Source: Anthostomella pinea (taxonomy: Eukaryota; Ascomycota; Sordariomycetes; Xylariales; Xylariaceae). From it: 64,000 nt of DNA. This document shows, one piece after another, positions 45,623-56,739 of this stretch (its first letter is position 1; every line of letters starts with the position of its first letter). The stretch spans positions 4,278,001 through 4,342,000 of the forward strand of contig CAUWAG010000006.1 in the NCBI GenBank assembly GCA_963556695.1, in the 5' to 3' direction. The notes beneath the pieces are model-generated. The model ran no database searches, was not told the DNA's origin, and was given only the letters and a program-made list of their open reading frames with translations. Made by a program: the position numbers and the translations under genes.

Positions 45623-47326
45623 ATGGCAGGAGCTAGTCCCAAGTGAGTCCTTATGCACCGCTCTCTTCCTCGATGCCGTTGCGGTACTAAATATGTCAGA
45701 TCGCAACCCGGCTGGCCGTGTGACCATTACCAATGTGGCAAGGTACTCAGCACGAAGGGATCTCTCAAAGAGCACCAGCGAGTGTTGCATAAAGGCTTCC
45801 GATACCAATGCGAACAGTGCCCCCGCACATTCAAAACGTCTTGCGGTTTATCGGATCACCAACAAGCCCAGCATCAGGGCATACGACATAAATGCAACTG
45901 GCCCGGGTGCACCTACACAACTAAGTGGACGAAGAGCTTAGCGGAGCACAAGACATCCAAGCATCGGGAAGGCATAACATATGAATGTAACCAGTGCTCC
46001 AGCACATTCTGTTGGAATTCAGACTTATTACAGCACCAGAAATCCAAGCATGAAGGCATACGATATGAATGCAACGAATGCTCCCGCGGCACATTCAGTA
46101 CGAAGGGAAGCTTATCAAGGCACCAGCAATCCAAGCATGTGTCCATTCGACCTCTAGAACCTGGCTCTTACACGATCATTAAACGAGACAGTCGCGCAGA
46201 TGGCCAGAGAAGTTCCCGGATGAGCTTGAGCCGGAGTTCCTCTGTCACATATCCGGTTGTCGCGTGAACCCCCAGGGTTTCCGAAGCAAGTACCATCTGC
46301 AAAGACACTTGCGAGACGTCCACAAAAGCAACAAGCAAGCTGACAGCGATGACCACGGTGACGACATTGGCCACGACATTGGCCACGACATTGGCGATGA
46401 CATTGGCGATGACATTGGCGATGACATTGGCGACGACATTGACGACGTTATTGACAATGACAACGGCGACGGCGATGACGATATCCACAACCACGATTAT
46501 ATGGGGCACGAGGATGACGACCAAGACGCTGTTAACAACCTCCTTGATAGCATCCTGGACAACAATTGTAGCGAAGGTCACGTCAGAGATGGCGCCGAAG
46601 GTAGCAACGAAAACGTGGGTTGCATCATTGTTTCCACCAAGAAAAAGGACGACGATGCCAACTTGGAGGTCGACGCCATCACGGCGGTCGGTTCTAACAT
46701 GGAGCCCGACGCCCACACAGCCTTCTATTTCGCCCGTCGATGCCAGTTCGGAGGTCGACGGCAACCTGGACGTCGACAGAGACTCCAGCACTGGCGGGAA
46801 GGTGGAGGATGGCAGGGCAAATGGTGGTGGCCACATGGTCATTGACATATCGGACGACTCGCACGACAAGGACGAAACCGTCAAGACCGAGGATGTGCGA
46901 CCAGCACCGGCTACCGCTTGCTCACTACGAAAAAGGCGACGTAGTGATAAGGTCGAGGAGTATCGCCTTCCTCGCCTTCTTCCTCGTCCCCCTCTTGATG
47001 CAGCTGCGAGTTCTCACGACTTGGACGGGCCTAGAAAGCGTGTTCGCATACTAGAGGCAGACATTCCAGAGCTACAGCAGAAGCAGCACCACGCGAGAAT
47101 GGTGGAAAGACTGGCAGCCTTGGAAAGACTGCATGTTGAGCACACGCAAGATCTCGAGTAGCAGCGGGCTCGCGATGTCGCCGGACTCGACGCACGGATT
47201 GAAGCACCTGCTAAGGAAGGCAGCGAGCTGCGGGCGCCGCATGAGAAAGCCGCGGAGGAGTGCAAAGCGCGGCGGGAGAGGCCCGCCAGCTTCTTGCAGA
47301 CCGTGATGAGGTTGGACGGAGACTGA
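45623..47326 (+). pseudogene. C2H2 zinc-finger protein gene, frame-disrupted
   Basis: A probable start ATG at 45623 (MAGASPK) is followed by a GTGAGT..GTCAG intron (45643-45699) with branch TACTAAAT. Exon 2 encodes five C2H2 fingers in order (CDHYQCG..H..H; YQCEQC; HKCNWPGC; YECNQC; YECNECS). A sixth (FLCHISGC..KYHLQRHLRDVH, about 46230-46325) is in another frame, reached by a weak intron or a frameshift near 46145-46198. A minisatellite-encoded DIGHDIGDDIGD acidic stretch follows. A second shift near 46715-46730 leads to a Ser/Asp-rich tail with basic SLRKRRRSDK and a coiled segment (LQQKQHHARMVERLAALERL), then a TAG at 47161 and about 55 further codons. It is probably nuclear and DNA-binding in origin. 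With two shifts and a stop it may be decaying, or it may be a multi-intron gene; the DNA alone does not decide. Confidence 0.6.
46363..46446 (+). repeat. 12-bp coding minisatellite, 7 units
   Basis: Seven tandem units of GACATTGGCSAY (46363, 46375, 46387, 46399, 46411, 46423, 46435; the last is GACATTGACGAC), encoding Asp-Ile-Gly-His/Asp repeats. Confidence 0.9.
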
Positions 47327-47854
47327 AGAGCAAGCGTATGACACACGTCGAGGCGGGAGTTCAGGAGGGGACGCAAGCAGTATTGGACCGTGGACCGTGA
47401 GAGCTGTTGGCCTTCTTGTGTTTTGTAATTGGATACCTATTTGAGCATGTTCGTGTGGCCTTGCAACCGGAGCTGCATCTGTGTCGAGTCCAAGTCAATG
47501 GTACTTCTGATCTGTTGGCATCTGCTTCGTGCCTAATCCTGTGATTCGGCGCTCAAATGTGAAAGAAGAAATACGTGTTGTACTTGTACTCATGAGACCA
47601 CTGTGTCGTGCCTCCCACCTACCTGTTTACGCCTTCTCCCTTATCGCCACTGGACTTGCCAGGATACAGACACTTCTAAGACATTTCGAGGCTGAGTCGA
47701 ACCTGCCGATTCTCGCGTCCTGGATTGTGAAGGCTTGATAACATCCTCCGACCACGCCTCGTCAGGTTTCTCGACTTGGTGAAGCATCCCCGCATCCACG
47801 TACTTTGTGTACTCTCGTCATAGACACCGTCCATAAACCAGATCATTCATCACC
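47327..47854. other. Intergenic, no gene seen
   Basis: Nothing recognisable beyond short frames. Confidence 0.5.
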
Positions 47855-48703
47855 ATGACATTCCACGGTCTTCTCCTCTTGCTGGCTTCGTTAACGTCTG
47901 CTCCCCCGCAAAGCCAAAGCCAGATTCGGTCTGATTGCCTCACCAGAGCGGACCTGGCAGCCCTCTTCACCAACCCAGCCCTCTCCCTCGAGGAGGCTGG
48001 CGACCTGAACAAGAGGGCCTCCGCATACAATGCCTTCACGAAGCAACCCGCCGCCAGGTTCGAAATAAACCCCGGCGCCGCTCCGCATTCCCTCGAAGCG
48101 CTCATGGAAGCGTTCTGCGAGACCCGGACGGCCCAGCACGGTCTTTGTACCAACCTGTTTGGTGAGAACGCTCCCAAGGGGTACTGGGGGTACGGCATTG
48201 GCGACAAATCGCCCGACAACATGCAGGTGCTTCTGAAGTTCGAGAAATGCGGCGGAATGGTGGAAGTTCCCTTCATTGAGGTGCACAAGGGCGTCTACAA
48301 TGGCAGCCACGTCATCAGCGATCCAGCCATTCTGCGCGGGGAGTGGGAGGTCAACCTCCGCTACCCGGAAATCACAGAGATAGAACAGCGCCAGCAGAAC
48401 TCGGGCGATCATTCTGCTGAGACTCCGAAGCACGACTACTCGTCAACCATCGTGGCCCACGCCTCCCTACTCGTCTTCGGCCTGGTGAAGGCGACTGCTG
48501 CCGTGTGCCTTGGCTTGGCTGCTGCATTCGCCTATCAACTCTACCATCAGCCTCAAGATGTTCGTCAGGTTGCACCACCTCGACCTGAAGCCGCGGAGAA
48601 CTCCGGCGATGCCATGTCGGACACTGTTGCGAGACGCCGGGACAGCTCAGGGACTGCAGATGAGTGGGAGCAAGTATTGAAGCCAGCTGTTCAGGAGGCG
48701 TAG
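47855..48703 (+). CDS. Secreted-type single-pass membrane protein, unknown function
   Basis: Single exon, 282 residues; not a family I can name. The N-terminal hydrophobic stretch FHGLLLLLASLTSAPPQS (residues 3-20) is a likely signal peptide. The extracytoplasmic part has four cysteines (about 28, 88, 98, 132), which could form two disulfides, and one N-glycosylation sequon (NGS, about residue 149). A single TM at about residues 199-228 (AHASLLVFGLVKATAAVCLG...) is followed by a Pro-rich, acidic ~50-residue cytosolic tail ending WEQVLKPAVQEA. The topology suggests a type I plasma- or endomembrane protein. Base composition is like its neighbours. Confidence 0.75.
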   Translation: MTFHGLLLLLASLTSAPPQSQSQIRSDCLTRADLAALFTNPALSLEEAGDLNKRASAYNAFTKQPAARFEINPGAAPHSLEALMEAFCETRTAQHGLCTNLFGENAPKGYWGYGIGDKSPDNMQVLLKFEKCGGMVEVPFIEVHKGVYNGSHVISDPAILRGEWEVNLRYPEITEIEQRQQNSGDHSAETPKHDYSSTIVAHASLLVFGLVKATAAVCLGLAAAFAYQLYHQPQDVRQVAPPRPEAAENSGDAMSDTVARRRDSSGTADEWEQVLKPAVQEA

Positions 48704-49102
48704 CATTCCGAATAGCAGTCAGGGGTATTGTTGGGCTTGGACTGTGCACTCGAACAAGCATACGAATAGGCGGGGGAGTTGGTTGATGCACTTGGGAAGA
48801 GGTTTCGGAATACCTTTCATATGTTATTAGCAAGAAGTTGCTCTGGAGTTCATGGACAGTAGGACGATTGACCGTCGGCATGAATGAAACATGAACTAGA
48901 CTCAGGGGTAATTTTGGGGTGACCTGCCAGATCTCCACCGCCCCGCCAGCTCACCGCCACCTGTAATAACCTGCCAAAGTATCGGTGACGTGACGCCACG
49001 GCCAGTCGCGAAAACAAACAACAGCATCATCATCAACCGTACAAATCCACATTCTACTTGAGATTTTGCATTGTCCTTATTGTACTAGCATAAGAAATCG
49101 CG
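48704..49102. other. Intergenic, no gene seen
   Basis: A 399-bp gap between co-oriented genes. Nothing specific was identified. Confidence 0.5.
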
Positions 49103-49911
49103 ATGTCGTTCTCAAATGCGAAAGTGCTCTCATCCGAACCACTCGTAAGTGCCCTCACCATTTCAATCTCAGCCACCTCGTCACTGACACAGCAACACAG
49201 GCAAACAGCGAAGCGGTGTGGACGAAATTAGTCAAGTACGCAGTCTATAGCGTATTTCAGTGAACAAGTACCTCTTTTCATTGACGATGCGCCTCCAGAA
49301 TCACCTACGACGACTGCAAGGCCAAGACGCGATCATGGGAATCAGCCGAGCGCACGACGCGGCCCAAGAACGGCGATATCGACGGCGTGGGCATCGTGGC
49401 TATCCTAGAGAAGCCCACGGGTCCGGAGATTGTTCTTCAGAGGCAATATCGTGCTCCCATCGATAAGATCTGCATTGAAGCCCCGGCGGGCCTTGTCGAT
49501 GAGGGGGAGACCACCGAGGAGGCTGCTATCCGCGAACTGAAGGAGGAGACGGGTTATGTTGGGAAGGTGTCAGAGACTTCACCTATGATGTTCAACGGTG
49601 CGTGCCCTTTCCTCATTCACTGCAACCCATGATGGTTTAGTGGGTTCTTACTGAGACTTCCATCCATGCCAGACCCGGGCTTCTGCAACACCAATCTGCG
49701 GATGGTCCACGTCACCGTCGACATGAGCCTGCCGGAGAACCAGAACCTCAAGCCGGAACTAGAAGAGGATGAGTTCATCGAAGTCTTTTATGTGCCGCTG
49801 ACCGATTTGTACGCGGAATGCAAGAAGCTGGAGGCCGAGGGATACGCCATCGATGCGCGGGTGGGGACGTTTGCCGAGGGCATCGAAGTCGCCAAGCAGT
49901 TCAAATTATAG
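49103..49911 (+). CDS. YSA1: Nudix ADP-ribose pyrophosphatase (Ysa1-like)
   Basis: Exons 49103-49144, 49201-49235, 49299-49597 and 49673-49911; 204 residues, close to the usual length. The N-terminal beta-strand region has VWTKLVKITYDD and RTTRPKNGDIDGVGIVAIL. The Nudix box GX5EX7REUXEEXGU is complete at residues 90-112 (GLVDEG-E-TTEEAAI-RELKEETGY). Downstream, PGFCNTNLRMVHV and LEEDEFIEVFYVPL are typical of ADP-sugar diphosphatases that split ADP-ribose into AMP and ribose 5-phosphate. The start is the ATG at 49103, because the first exon then reads MSFSNAKVLSSEPL and joins in phase. The symbol follows the yeast homologue. Confidence 0.92.
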
Positions 49912-50218
49912 AAGGCATTTGATGATTTATAAACTAAACTGCCAGATGGTTTTGGGGAAGCAAAAGTCCAAGTTGCGTTACACTAGGTGCAGATGGCGCC
50001 CTGCCATTGGATTGGTGATTGTTGACAGGTCGCGATTACTGATCGCACAATTGCGACTGGAGCAGTCGTGCCGACGAACATGTTAGACTCAAGGCGTTCA
50101 GTAATAGATAATTGAGGCAGAATAATTGATTACCCATTCAGGAGCAGGATGCGATGGTTTTGGTTTCCTACACGCGACGCCCGAATGCCCGGACACGGAC
50201 GAGATGACTTGGCCAGCT

Positions 50219-50228
50219 GTATAAAAGA
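50219..50228 (+). promoter_or_regulatory. TATA box of the NmrA-like gene
   Basis: GTATAAAAGA lies about 110 bp before the ATG at 50337, with a C/A-rich leader after it. Confidence 0.55.
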
Positions 50229-50336
50229 CCAAGGCCTGCTCACATTCATGGAAGTCCGGTCAATTACAATCGACAAATTCACCTCAACAACCCTTAGCAT
50301 CACTTACATTTAACCTCATTACTTCGATCATCCGCA

Positions 50337-51437
50337 ATGGCCTCCACCCGTCTCATCGCAGTCGTCGGTGGCACCGGCGCCCAAGGCATCCCCGTCGTCC
50401 GCGACCTCGTTCAATCGGGCGCCTACACCGTCCGCGCCCTAACGCGCGACTCCTCCTCACCCCGGTTTCAAGAACTGCAATCCTTCGGCCCCGTCACGCC
50501 CGTGACCGGGACTTTCGCGTCCGAAGCGGACCTGCGCGCGACATTTCACGGCGCATGGGGCGCCTTCGTCAACATCGACGGCTTTAACGCGGGCGAAAAG
50601 ACGGAGATGTTCTGGACGATGCGGGCATATGAGCTAGCCCTCGAGGCCGGCGTGCGCTTCTTCGTGCTCGCAAGCCTGGACTACGCCACCAAGAAGGCCG
50701 GCTACCGGCCCGAGTTCCGCGCCGGCCACTACGATGCCAAGGGCCGCGTCGGCGAGTGGATCCTGCGGCAGAACCGGGATAACGCGGCGACGCGCATGGC
50801 GGCCGCGCTGTTCACGACGGGGCCATACATTGATATGGCGATCGCGCGGGACACGGTGATGACACCGACGGTTGAGGATGGTGTCGTGACGTGGCGCGTG
50901 CCGCTGGGCGAGGACGGAGCCGTGCCGCACGTCGCGCTCGACGACTGCGGGGTTTATGTCAAGTGGCTCTTCGACCACCCGGAGCGCGCCAGCGGCATGG
51001 ACCTCGAGGTCGCCATCGACCACATCAACTACCACGACCTAGCAGCCGCCTTCACCAAGGTCACGGGCCGTCCGGCGCGCTACGTGGACGTGGGCTTCGA
51101 CGAGCACTTCGCCAGCGTCTGGGGGGAGGCGGCGGATCGGCCCGCAGGCTATAATGCGGATCCGGCCGACGCGGCGACGCTGACGCTGCGGCAGAACTTT
51201 ACGGGGTTTTGGATGCTGTTTCGGCACTCGGGCGGGAATGCTGGGGTGCTGAGGCGCGATTATAAGCTTTTGGATGAGATTCATCCGGGCCGCGTGAGGA
51301 ATGCGGAGGAGTGGTTTCGGCGCGAGGAGGAGAGGGGCGTGCGCTTGGGACTGGGGAGTCTGTGGGAGAGGGTCCAGCCGGGGAAATTGGCGCATGTTTT
51401 GAAGGCTCTTGAGGATGGGAGGGCGGGGAGCTTGTGA
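50337..51437 (+). CDS. NmrA-like NAD(P)-binding protein 1
   Basis: Single exon, 366 residues. A Rossmann-type GGxGxxG dinucleotide motif lies near the N-terminus (VVGGTGAQGIPVVRDL, residues 9-24). AFVNIDGF and FFVLASLDYATKK follow at the positions usual in NmrA/isoflavone-reductase-like atypical SDRs, and then GPYIDMAI. The classical SDR Tyr-x-x-x-Lys is not obvious, as in NmrA-type redox sensors. No intron. GC-rich third positions, more so than the Nudix gene beside it. Substrate and role are unknown; such proteins are often regulatory or in secondary metabolism. A second and third family member lie at 57944 and 59770. Confidence 0.88.
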   Translation: MASTRLIAVVGGTGAQGIPVVRDLVQSGAYTVRALTRDSSSPRFQELQSFGPVTPVTGTFASEADLRATFHGAWGAFVNIDGFNAGEKTEMFWTMRAYELALEAGVRFFVLASLDYATKKAGYRPEFRAGHYDAKGRVGEWILRQNRDNAATRMAAALFTTGPYIDMAIARDTVMTPTVEDGVVTWRVPLGEDGAVPHVALDDCGVYVKWLFDHPERASGMDLEVAIDHINYHDLAAAFTKVTGRPARYVDVGFDEHFASVWGEAADRPAGYNADPADAATLTLRQNFTGFWMLFRHSGGNAGVLRRDYKLLDEIHPGRVRNAEEWFRREEERGVRLGLGSLWERVQPGKLAHVLKALEDGRAGSL

Positions 51438-51694
51438 GGGCTTTGCTGATCACCGTGCCCCTATTCGTGCTGGGGTGTAGGGTTGCGGGCGAGCGGTTGG
51501 GATCACGATCACAGATATATGGGTATCAGCTTGGCATTGTTCTTTGACGTCCCTGCGTACAGTGGGATGAGTTCAATGAGATAGCTTTTGATGAGATACT
51601 ATCAGCCGCCTCTCAGTCAAATGCTCATATCTTGTGTATGTTCACCATCATGTCCGCCCAGAACATGGGGTTTTCCGCGTTCTTGAGAAGATGT
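51438..51694. other. Short intergenic stretch
   Basis: Convergent gap; nothing recognised. Confidence 0.4.
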
Positions 51695-52025
51695 TCAGTC
51701 GAGCTTCAACTGGCTCGGGTAGTCGTCAGAGCCCGACGTCTCTTGCTTGCTGCCGGACCTGAAGACCACACCATTAGCACATGCGGGCGGAAACGTGGTG
51801 GCATATACATCTCTTACTGCCAGAACTGCGATCCAACGGCAGCCAGATGCGATTCTTGCTGCTTCTTGGCCTCTCGGCTCGACGACGACTTGGACTCCTT
51901 GGTTTTGTTGCCGGCCTTCCCCGAACGCTTGGAGCCTTTGCTGCTCGAGGATCCTGCAGCTATGTGGCTTGTTAGGATCTCTGTGGTAAGGGGGCGAACC
52001 GAGCATTCTGACCTTTACGGTCCAT
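51695..52025 (-). CDS. 72-residue Ser/Lys-rich protein, 3 exons
   Basis: Exons on the minus strand: 52025-52013 (13 nt), 51959-51818 and 51758-51695. Both introns are GT..AG with CTAAC/CTAAT branch sites placed 12-20 nt before the acceptor. Phases agree. The protein is highly polar: MDRKAAGSSSSKGSKRSGKA, then NKTKESKSSSSREAKKQQES, a single aromatic patch (VGSQFWQ) and an acidic end (GSDDYPSQLKLD). Not recognised; it is probably disordered, possibly a nucleic-acid- or chromatin-associated small protein, but that is inference from composition. The regular splice signals are the main evidence that it is real. Confidence 0.6.
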
Positions 52026-52891
52026 CGTGATTGTGGGCAGAGGTTCTTGGTCACGAGTGTCTGTGTGTGTATGACGGGCGTACTAGTGATGAAGCTGTAA
52101 GGTAGAACTTCACTTTGAGACGGGATTGCTTGGTTCGCCGAAGCGGGTGGTTCTTCTCTCTTCTACATCAGTTCGAGGTAGCTCGGAAAATGGACTGTAC
52201 TTATAATAAACCTTTCAAGCACTCTTCCTCAAAAGATTCTTCGACATGGCGACACGGTGGTGTCTGTCTGCTTTGATGCCGTCGCCGCAGCAGATGAGCT
52301 TGGAGTGGGTGCCGCCATTGAGGCTCATGAAATTGGATTCCGGTTTTGCGGTCAGCCTATCATGACAACGATTCACTCTGGTGATGGATTCTGGTTTTGG
52401 GACTGACCCATCATGAGAGAGGATTCTTTCAGTGATGAATTCTGACTTTTGGTGCAAGCCAATTACAGCCATGAATCTGTGGCGAGGCTGCTGCGGGTAG
52501 TGACGTGACATCGCATGGTCATGCATGGTCATGCATAATTCCTCACGGTTTTGGATCCTCCCACTCACAGTCCAGATACGCAGTTAGCAATCTACTTGTG
52601 CATTCCGATTCTGGCCTTGCCCAATGATGACCCGCCAAGTCCATCTGCTGCATGACCCGGGCTGTCTGGTTCTGGCAACATCCAATCATAGGTACGTGTG
52701 GACTCACACGACTCCGGTATCCTGGCGTACGCAGAACGGGCAAGAGCCGGGCAAGGCTCTTAATGTACAACGCTAGGTAGGTACCTGCGTACTCGCCTAT
52801 CTTTTTTTCGGGTAGATAAACGTAGCTGAGCCCTTCCGCTTATGTGTCTCCAACTCATCTCTACGTTCACGATCGAGCCTCCACCGACAAC
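52026..52891. other. Intergenic, imperfect repeats, palindrome
   Basis: No gene seen. Around 52325-52460, related phrases recur (GATTCCGGTTTTG, GATTCTGGTTTTG, AATTCTGACTTTTG, each ~60 bp apart and paired with a CATCATGA-like step). AGGTACCT lies at 52779-52786, upstream of the Clr5 gene. Confidence 0.4.
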
Positions 52892-55800
52892 ATGGTTTCC
52901 CACGAATGGGAGGAGCACAAGTCAACCATTGTGTACCTGTTCTGCATTGAGAAGCGCCGGCTTGATAAGATATCGATCCATATGAAAGAAAGATACAACT
53001 TCGACAAAAAGTGCGTGCAGCCTCATCGTTGTTAGGAGAGTACTGACCGTCGCCCAGGAAGAGTCAGTATGAGTACCAGCTCAAGAAGTGGGGGGTCAAA
53101 AAGAACGTGCCCAAGGAAGTTTGGCAATACATCGACCACCAGATCCAGAAACGAGGAGCGAGAAAGACAGAGGTCAGGCTCTTTGACCGCCCAACACCAA
53201 TAAGCGAGATCGCCAGGGACTTGAAAAGACACAGAAAGTTTCCTACCGCTCTCGAGTTTGGGAAAAGCAGTATGTGAGACCCCAAGACCATCCCGGGTCA
53301 AGCGCTCACGACCCTACTTTAGTTGCCAGCCCAAAGACGCCCGATGGCGGTATTGTTCGTGTTGCGAGCCCTGTCATCCTACACTCTCGCAGTGTATGGC
53401 CGAAGACCCTTCCGTGGTTCCAGTTCAGGGAGAAAGTCACTCTGAGTTAGTTCTGAGCGTGACATTTGAGACGAGACTGTCGCTGATCAACTAGCAGCTG
53501 TTCGCCAACCAAGCGTCCTGATCGAGTCTGTACTCAAAGCCGAGGGCTTCTCTGACGCCCTAGTATGGACATCCGCAACCCAACTTCCCACTTCCGAGAT
53601 CGCTGCCACGAATCCACTTTCTCCCTACGCGAGCATCAGCAGGCTGGCCAACTCAGTTCCAGAGCTGCACGAGGGGGAACACCGGGAGGCACAAGAACTC
53701 TTATATAAGGGAGATGCACAGACAATCACTACTGAGTTGCTTAAGGCCGTTTTATTCCGTCTATCGAACAACCTGGACGGCCAGCTAAGGGACCAGGATG
53801 ACCAACGCGAGCATGACCAGTTCATTCTCCACTTGATTGAAGAAGTATCGAAGAGTGATCTTGACCTATTGCTTGGTCTTCTTTCGACCGACTTCCCAAC
53901 CACTAATGCCATCAAGGAGGCTATATACGGCTGCGCGATCCGCGAAAGGAGACATACGGTTGTCTCGCAACTTCTTGAAGCTGGCGTCAATCCAGACCTG
54001 CAGGTGTTCAGCCTAGATTGCCAAGCGCTTTGCGTTGAACTGGCGCGAGGACAGTTCCGCATTTGTACCGCCAATCAAACACTGCAGGAGTGGATGGCAA
54101 GTGGTCTGCAAATTGCTGCTGCAACTTGCGACATAGAACTCGGTAGGCGCTTGCTGAGTGCAGGAGCAAGTGCTGATGCCGATGTATCGTCTCTAGCGCT
54201 TCTGCTGCGGCCAGAAAGACGTCTGGAAGATACCTGGGAATTTGCACACTTGCTTCTGGATAATGGCGCTAAAGCGAACTTCCCACCTTCGGACAGCTCG
54301 CCTTCGCCCCTTGCAATTGCTATTGCGAGGAAACAGAACGTTCTTGCGGAGCTTTTAATCAAGAACGGAGCCAATCCAAACAGTGAGACTCCCGAAAACA
54401 GCTGGGAGTACCATTGCTGCGGAATGCATTTCTCACACAACTGGTTTCGTTCTCTGGCTAATAGAATGTGGGCGGGGGAGATGACACTGCTGCAGGTCGC
54501 TATCATGGCAGACAATACGGAGGTGGCCAATAAGCTGCTCCTGCCAGTTCTCGCACAAGACATTGCGCTTCCTTCGCGATACCATAAAGACGTCCTATTG
54601 ACGGCGTGTTTAGCTGGTGACCTATCGACGGCGGCAAAGGTGCTTAACCCGCAAGTCAACCTGAATTCAGGATGGCGATATGGCCTAACACCTCTCGTTG
54701 CCGCGGCCTGGAACCCGGATATACGAATCGCCAGCATGCTGCTCCAAAGTGGTGCTCATATCAACCCTGTGCCAGGATCATTCCGCACACCCTCGGCCTT
54801 GCATGTCGCTGCCTTTCACGGGAACGTGGAGTTGGTCGGCTTGCTCATCGACCAGGGCGCGAACTGTAATCTACCTTATCGACTGTTTCAAGAAAATCGA
54901 CTTAAGAGGCCAAGCTCCACGTCTACGCCACTTCAGCTCGCTCTTGAAAGCGGCAATCGCACCACTGTGTCTCTTATACTCCCTCACGCAAATCTGCTTG
55001 GGGGTGAACTGGGCCAAGCGATAAAGCTAGCGGATGAGGGCCTCATCTCGGACATAATTACCAAGGGGGCAAGCATTGTGTCTGCGGATGTGCTCGAGGC
55101 AGCTGCGGAGGAGGAAGACTTGTCCACCATCGTCCAGTACTTCCGCTGTGGAGGGAAATATACGTCTCCAGCGCTTTTCGCGGCGGTCGAAAATGCAGCC
55201 CTCTCGGGAAACCACTCAATCGTCCAGCTATTGGTGAACCATCGTCCTGAAGGAGTCATCGACCGATATGAAGCGTCAGCGTTGGTTCTTTCCATATTGG
55301 AGAGTAAGTGGCTCCTTCCAGACTTGCTGTTGGGCGGTCCTTTTCTACCGGGGCCGCAAATGTCGGCCTACCAAGCGTTCACTCGAGGGCGATTCTGTTC
55401 GACTTTGGAGTATAAACCAGACGATAGTGACCCAGGGGTATCACCCTTCTTAGCAGCACTTGCCAGCAAAAACATTTCGGTCCTGGAGAAAATGCTTCAC
55501 CACGGGTACTACCCACAAGAATCTGACCTAGTGCGCTTGCAGATCTGGTATGAACTTAAGAATGCAGCGCTGGAAATGATTCTATCCGTGTCCCGGTCTC
55601 TTCTTTCCATTCCAACCCTGGATCTAGGGTGTCGGCAGGGTCTGTTTTCTGTTGCGGTTGAAAATGGCGACATGCAACTCGTACAACAATGCAGGGGCTT
55701 CGTTGAGTCTGTTGATTTCTATTTCACCGATGCACTTGATGGCGAAACGCCTTTACAAGCAGCAGCTAAAATGGGCCATCTCCCGCTGTTTCAATTTCTC

Positions 55801-56670
55801 GTGGATGCTGGCGCCGCTGTCAACGCACCAGCAGGCCTTTGCTACGGGGCAACAGCGTTGCAGCGGGCTGTGATTAACGGCAACTTCGACATGGTTATGT
55901 TTCTCCTTGACAGGGATGCCAATATAGATGCACTACCGGCCGAACTGGGTGGTCGCACAGCCCTCGAAGCAGCCGCGGAGCATGGTCGGCTCGACATGAT
56001 CCAGCTATTCCTAGAGAGGCACGCCGACATACATGGCGCGATGAGAATATGCTACGTACGCTCGGTGGCGCTTGCCAGAAAAAATGGTCACTATGCGCTG
56101 GCGGAACATCTAATAAAACAGAGATCCTGGACGGAGGAGGAAGAATCTCTCTTACTCTATGGCACACAAGGGCTCTTGGATGATGAAACTCATGTTGTGT
56201 ATGACCAAGCTGAAGGAGACTGGAATTTTCGGAAGGTGCGAGATGTGCGATTATCAGATGGCACCCACCAAGTGGTATATGACGATGAGGATGCGTCCGA
56301 TTCCGAAGACGCGAACGACTCTGAAGGTGAAGGTGAAGGTGAAGGCGAAGGGGAATGGGAACAAGGTTCAGAGCCCGAATCGAGCATTCTACGTGGCATG
56401 GATGAACTTCCTGGTCATCTGCGAAACCAAGTGGACTGTGCCGAGGTCATGATAGGGGACTATATAGATAGTAGCTTGTGGTACGAGGAGGCAGAGGAGC
56501 GTGTAGAGGTCCCCCCACCGATATCGACGGCTGAGAGAGTTATCGTGGAAGTTGATGAGGACGCGGATTTGGTAGGCACACACGAGCAGGGGACGCCAGG
56601 GAGTTTGATGATGATGCCTGAGTTTGAGACTTGGCCGAGACTCCCCGAGTTCAGCGGGTTCCCGGATTGA
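52892..56670 (+). CDS. Clr5-domain ankyrin-repeat protein
   Basis: Exons 52892-53010, 53058-53269, 53323-53445 and 53495-56670; 1,209 residues, phases agree. The N-terminal Clr5 domain (residues ~1-55) has the signature WEEHKSTIVYLF, MKERYNFDKK and KSQYEYQLKKWGVKKN. A middle helical region follows. Then an array of ankyrin repeats (about residues 300-980) with typical units such as TPLVAAAWNPDIRIASMLLQ, SALHVAAFHGNVELVGLLID, ETPLQAAAKMGHLPLFQFLV and GRTALEAAAEHGRLDMIQLF. The tail is acidic with a (Glu-Gly)n run at about 56322-56352. Clr5-ankyrin proteins are numerous and variable in Pezizomycotina. The domain is named after a fission-yeast silencing factor, but the role of this fused form is unknown. 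Protein-protein binding through the repeats is inferred. Confidence 0.88.
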
Positions 56671-56739
56671 TAGGCGGCTAGCATTGTGCGTTATCCCATA
56701 TTTTCATGTCGGTCTCATCATGCCTTTGATATTCACGTG

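Noticed and set aside
46168..46884. 238-codon Val-rich minus-strand frame
   Set aside because: Produced by the reverse complement of the 12-bp minisatellite in the zinc-finger gene.
50634..51395. His/Arg/Pro-rich frames in the NmrA-like gene
   Set aside because: GC-rich alternative frames and antisense of a clear 366-residue coding sequence.
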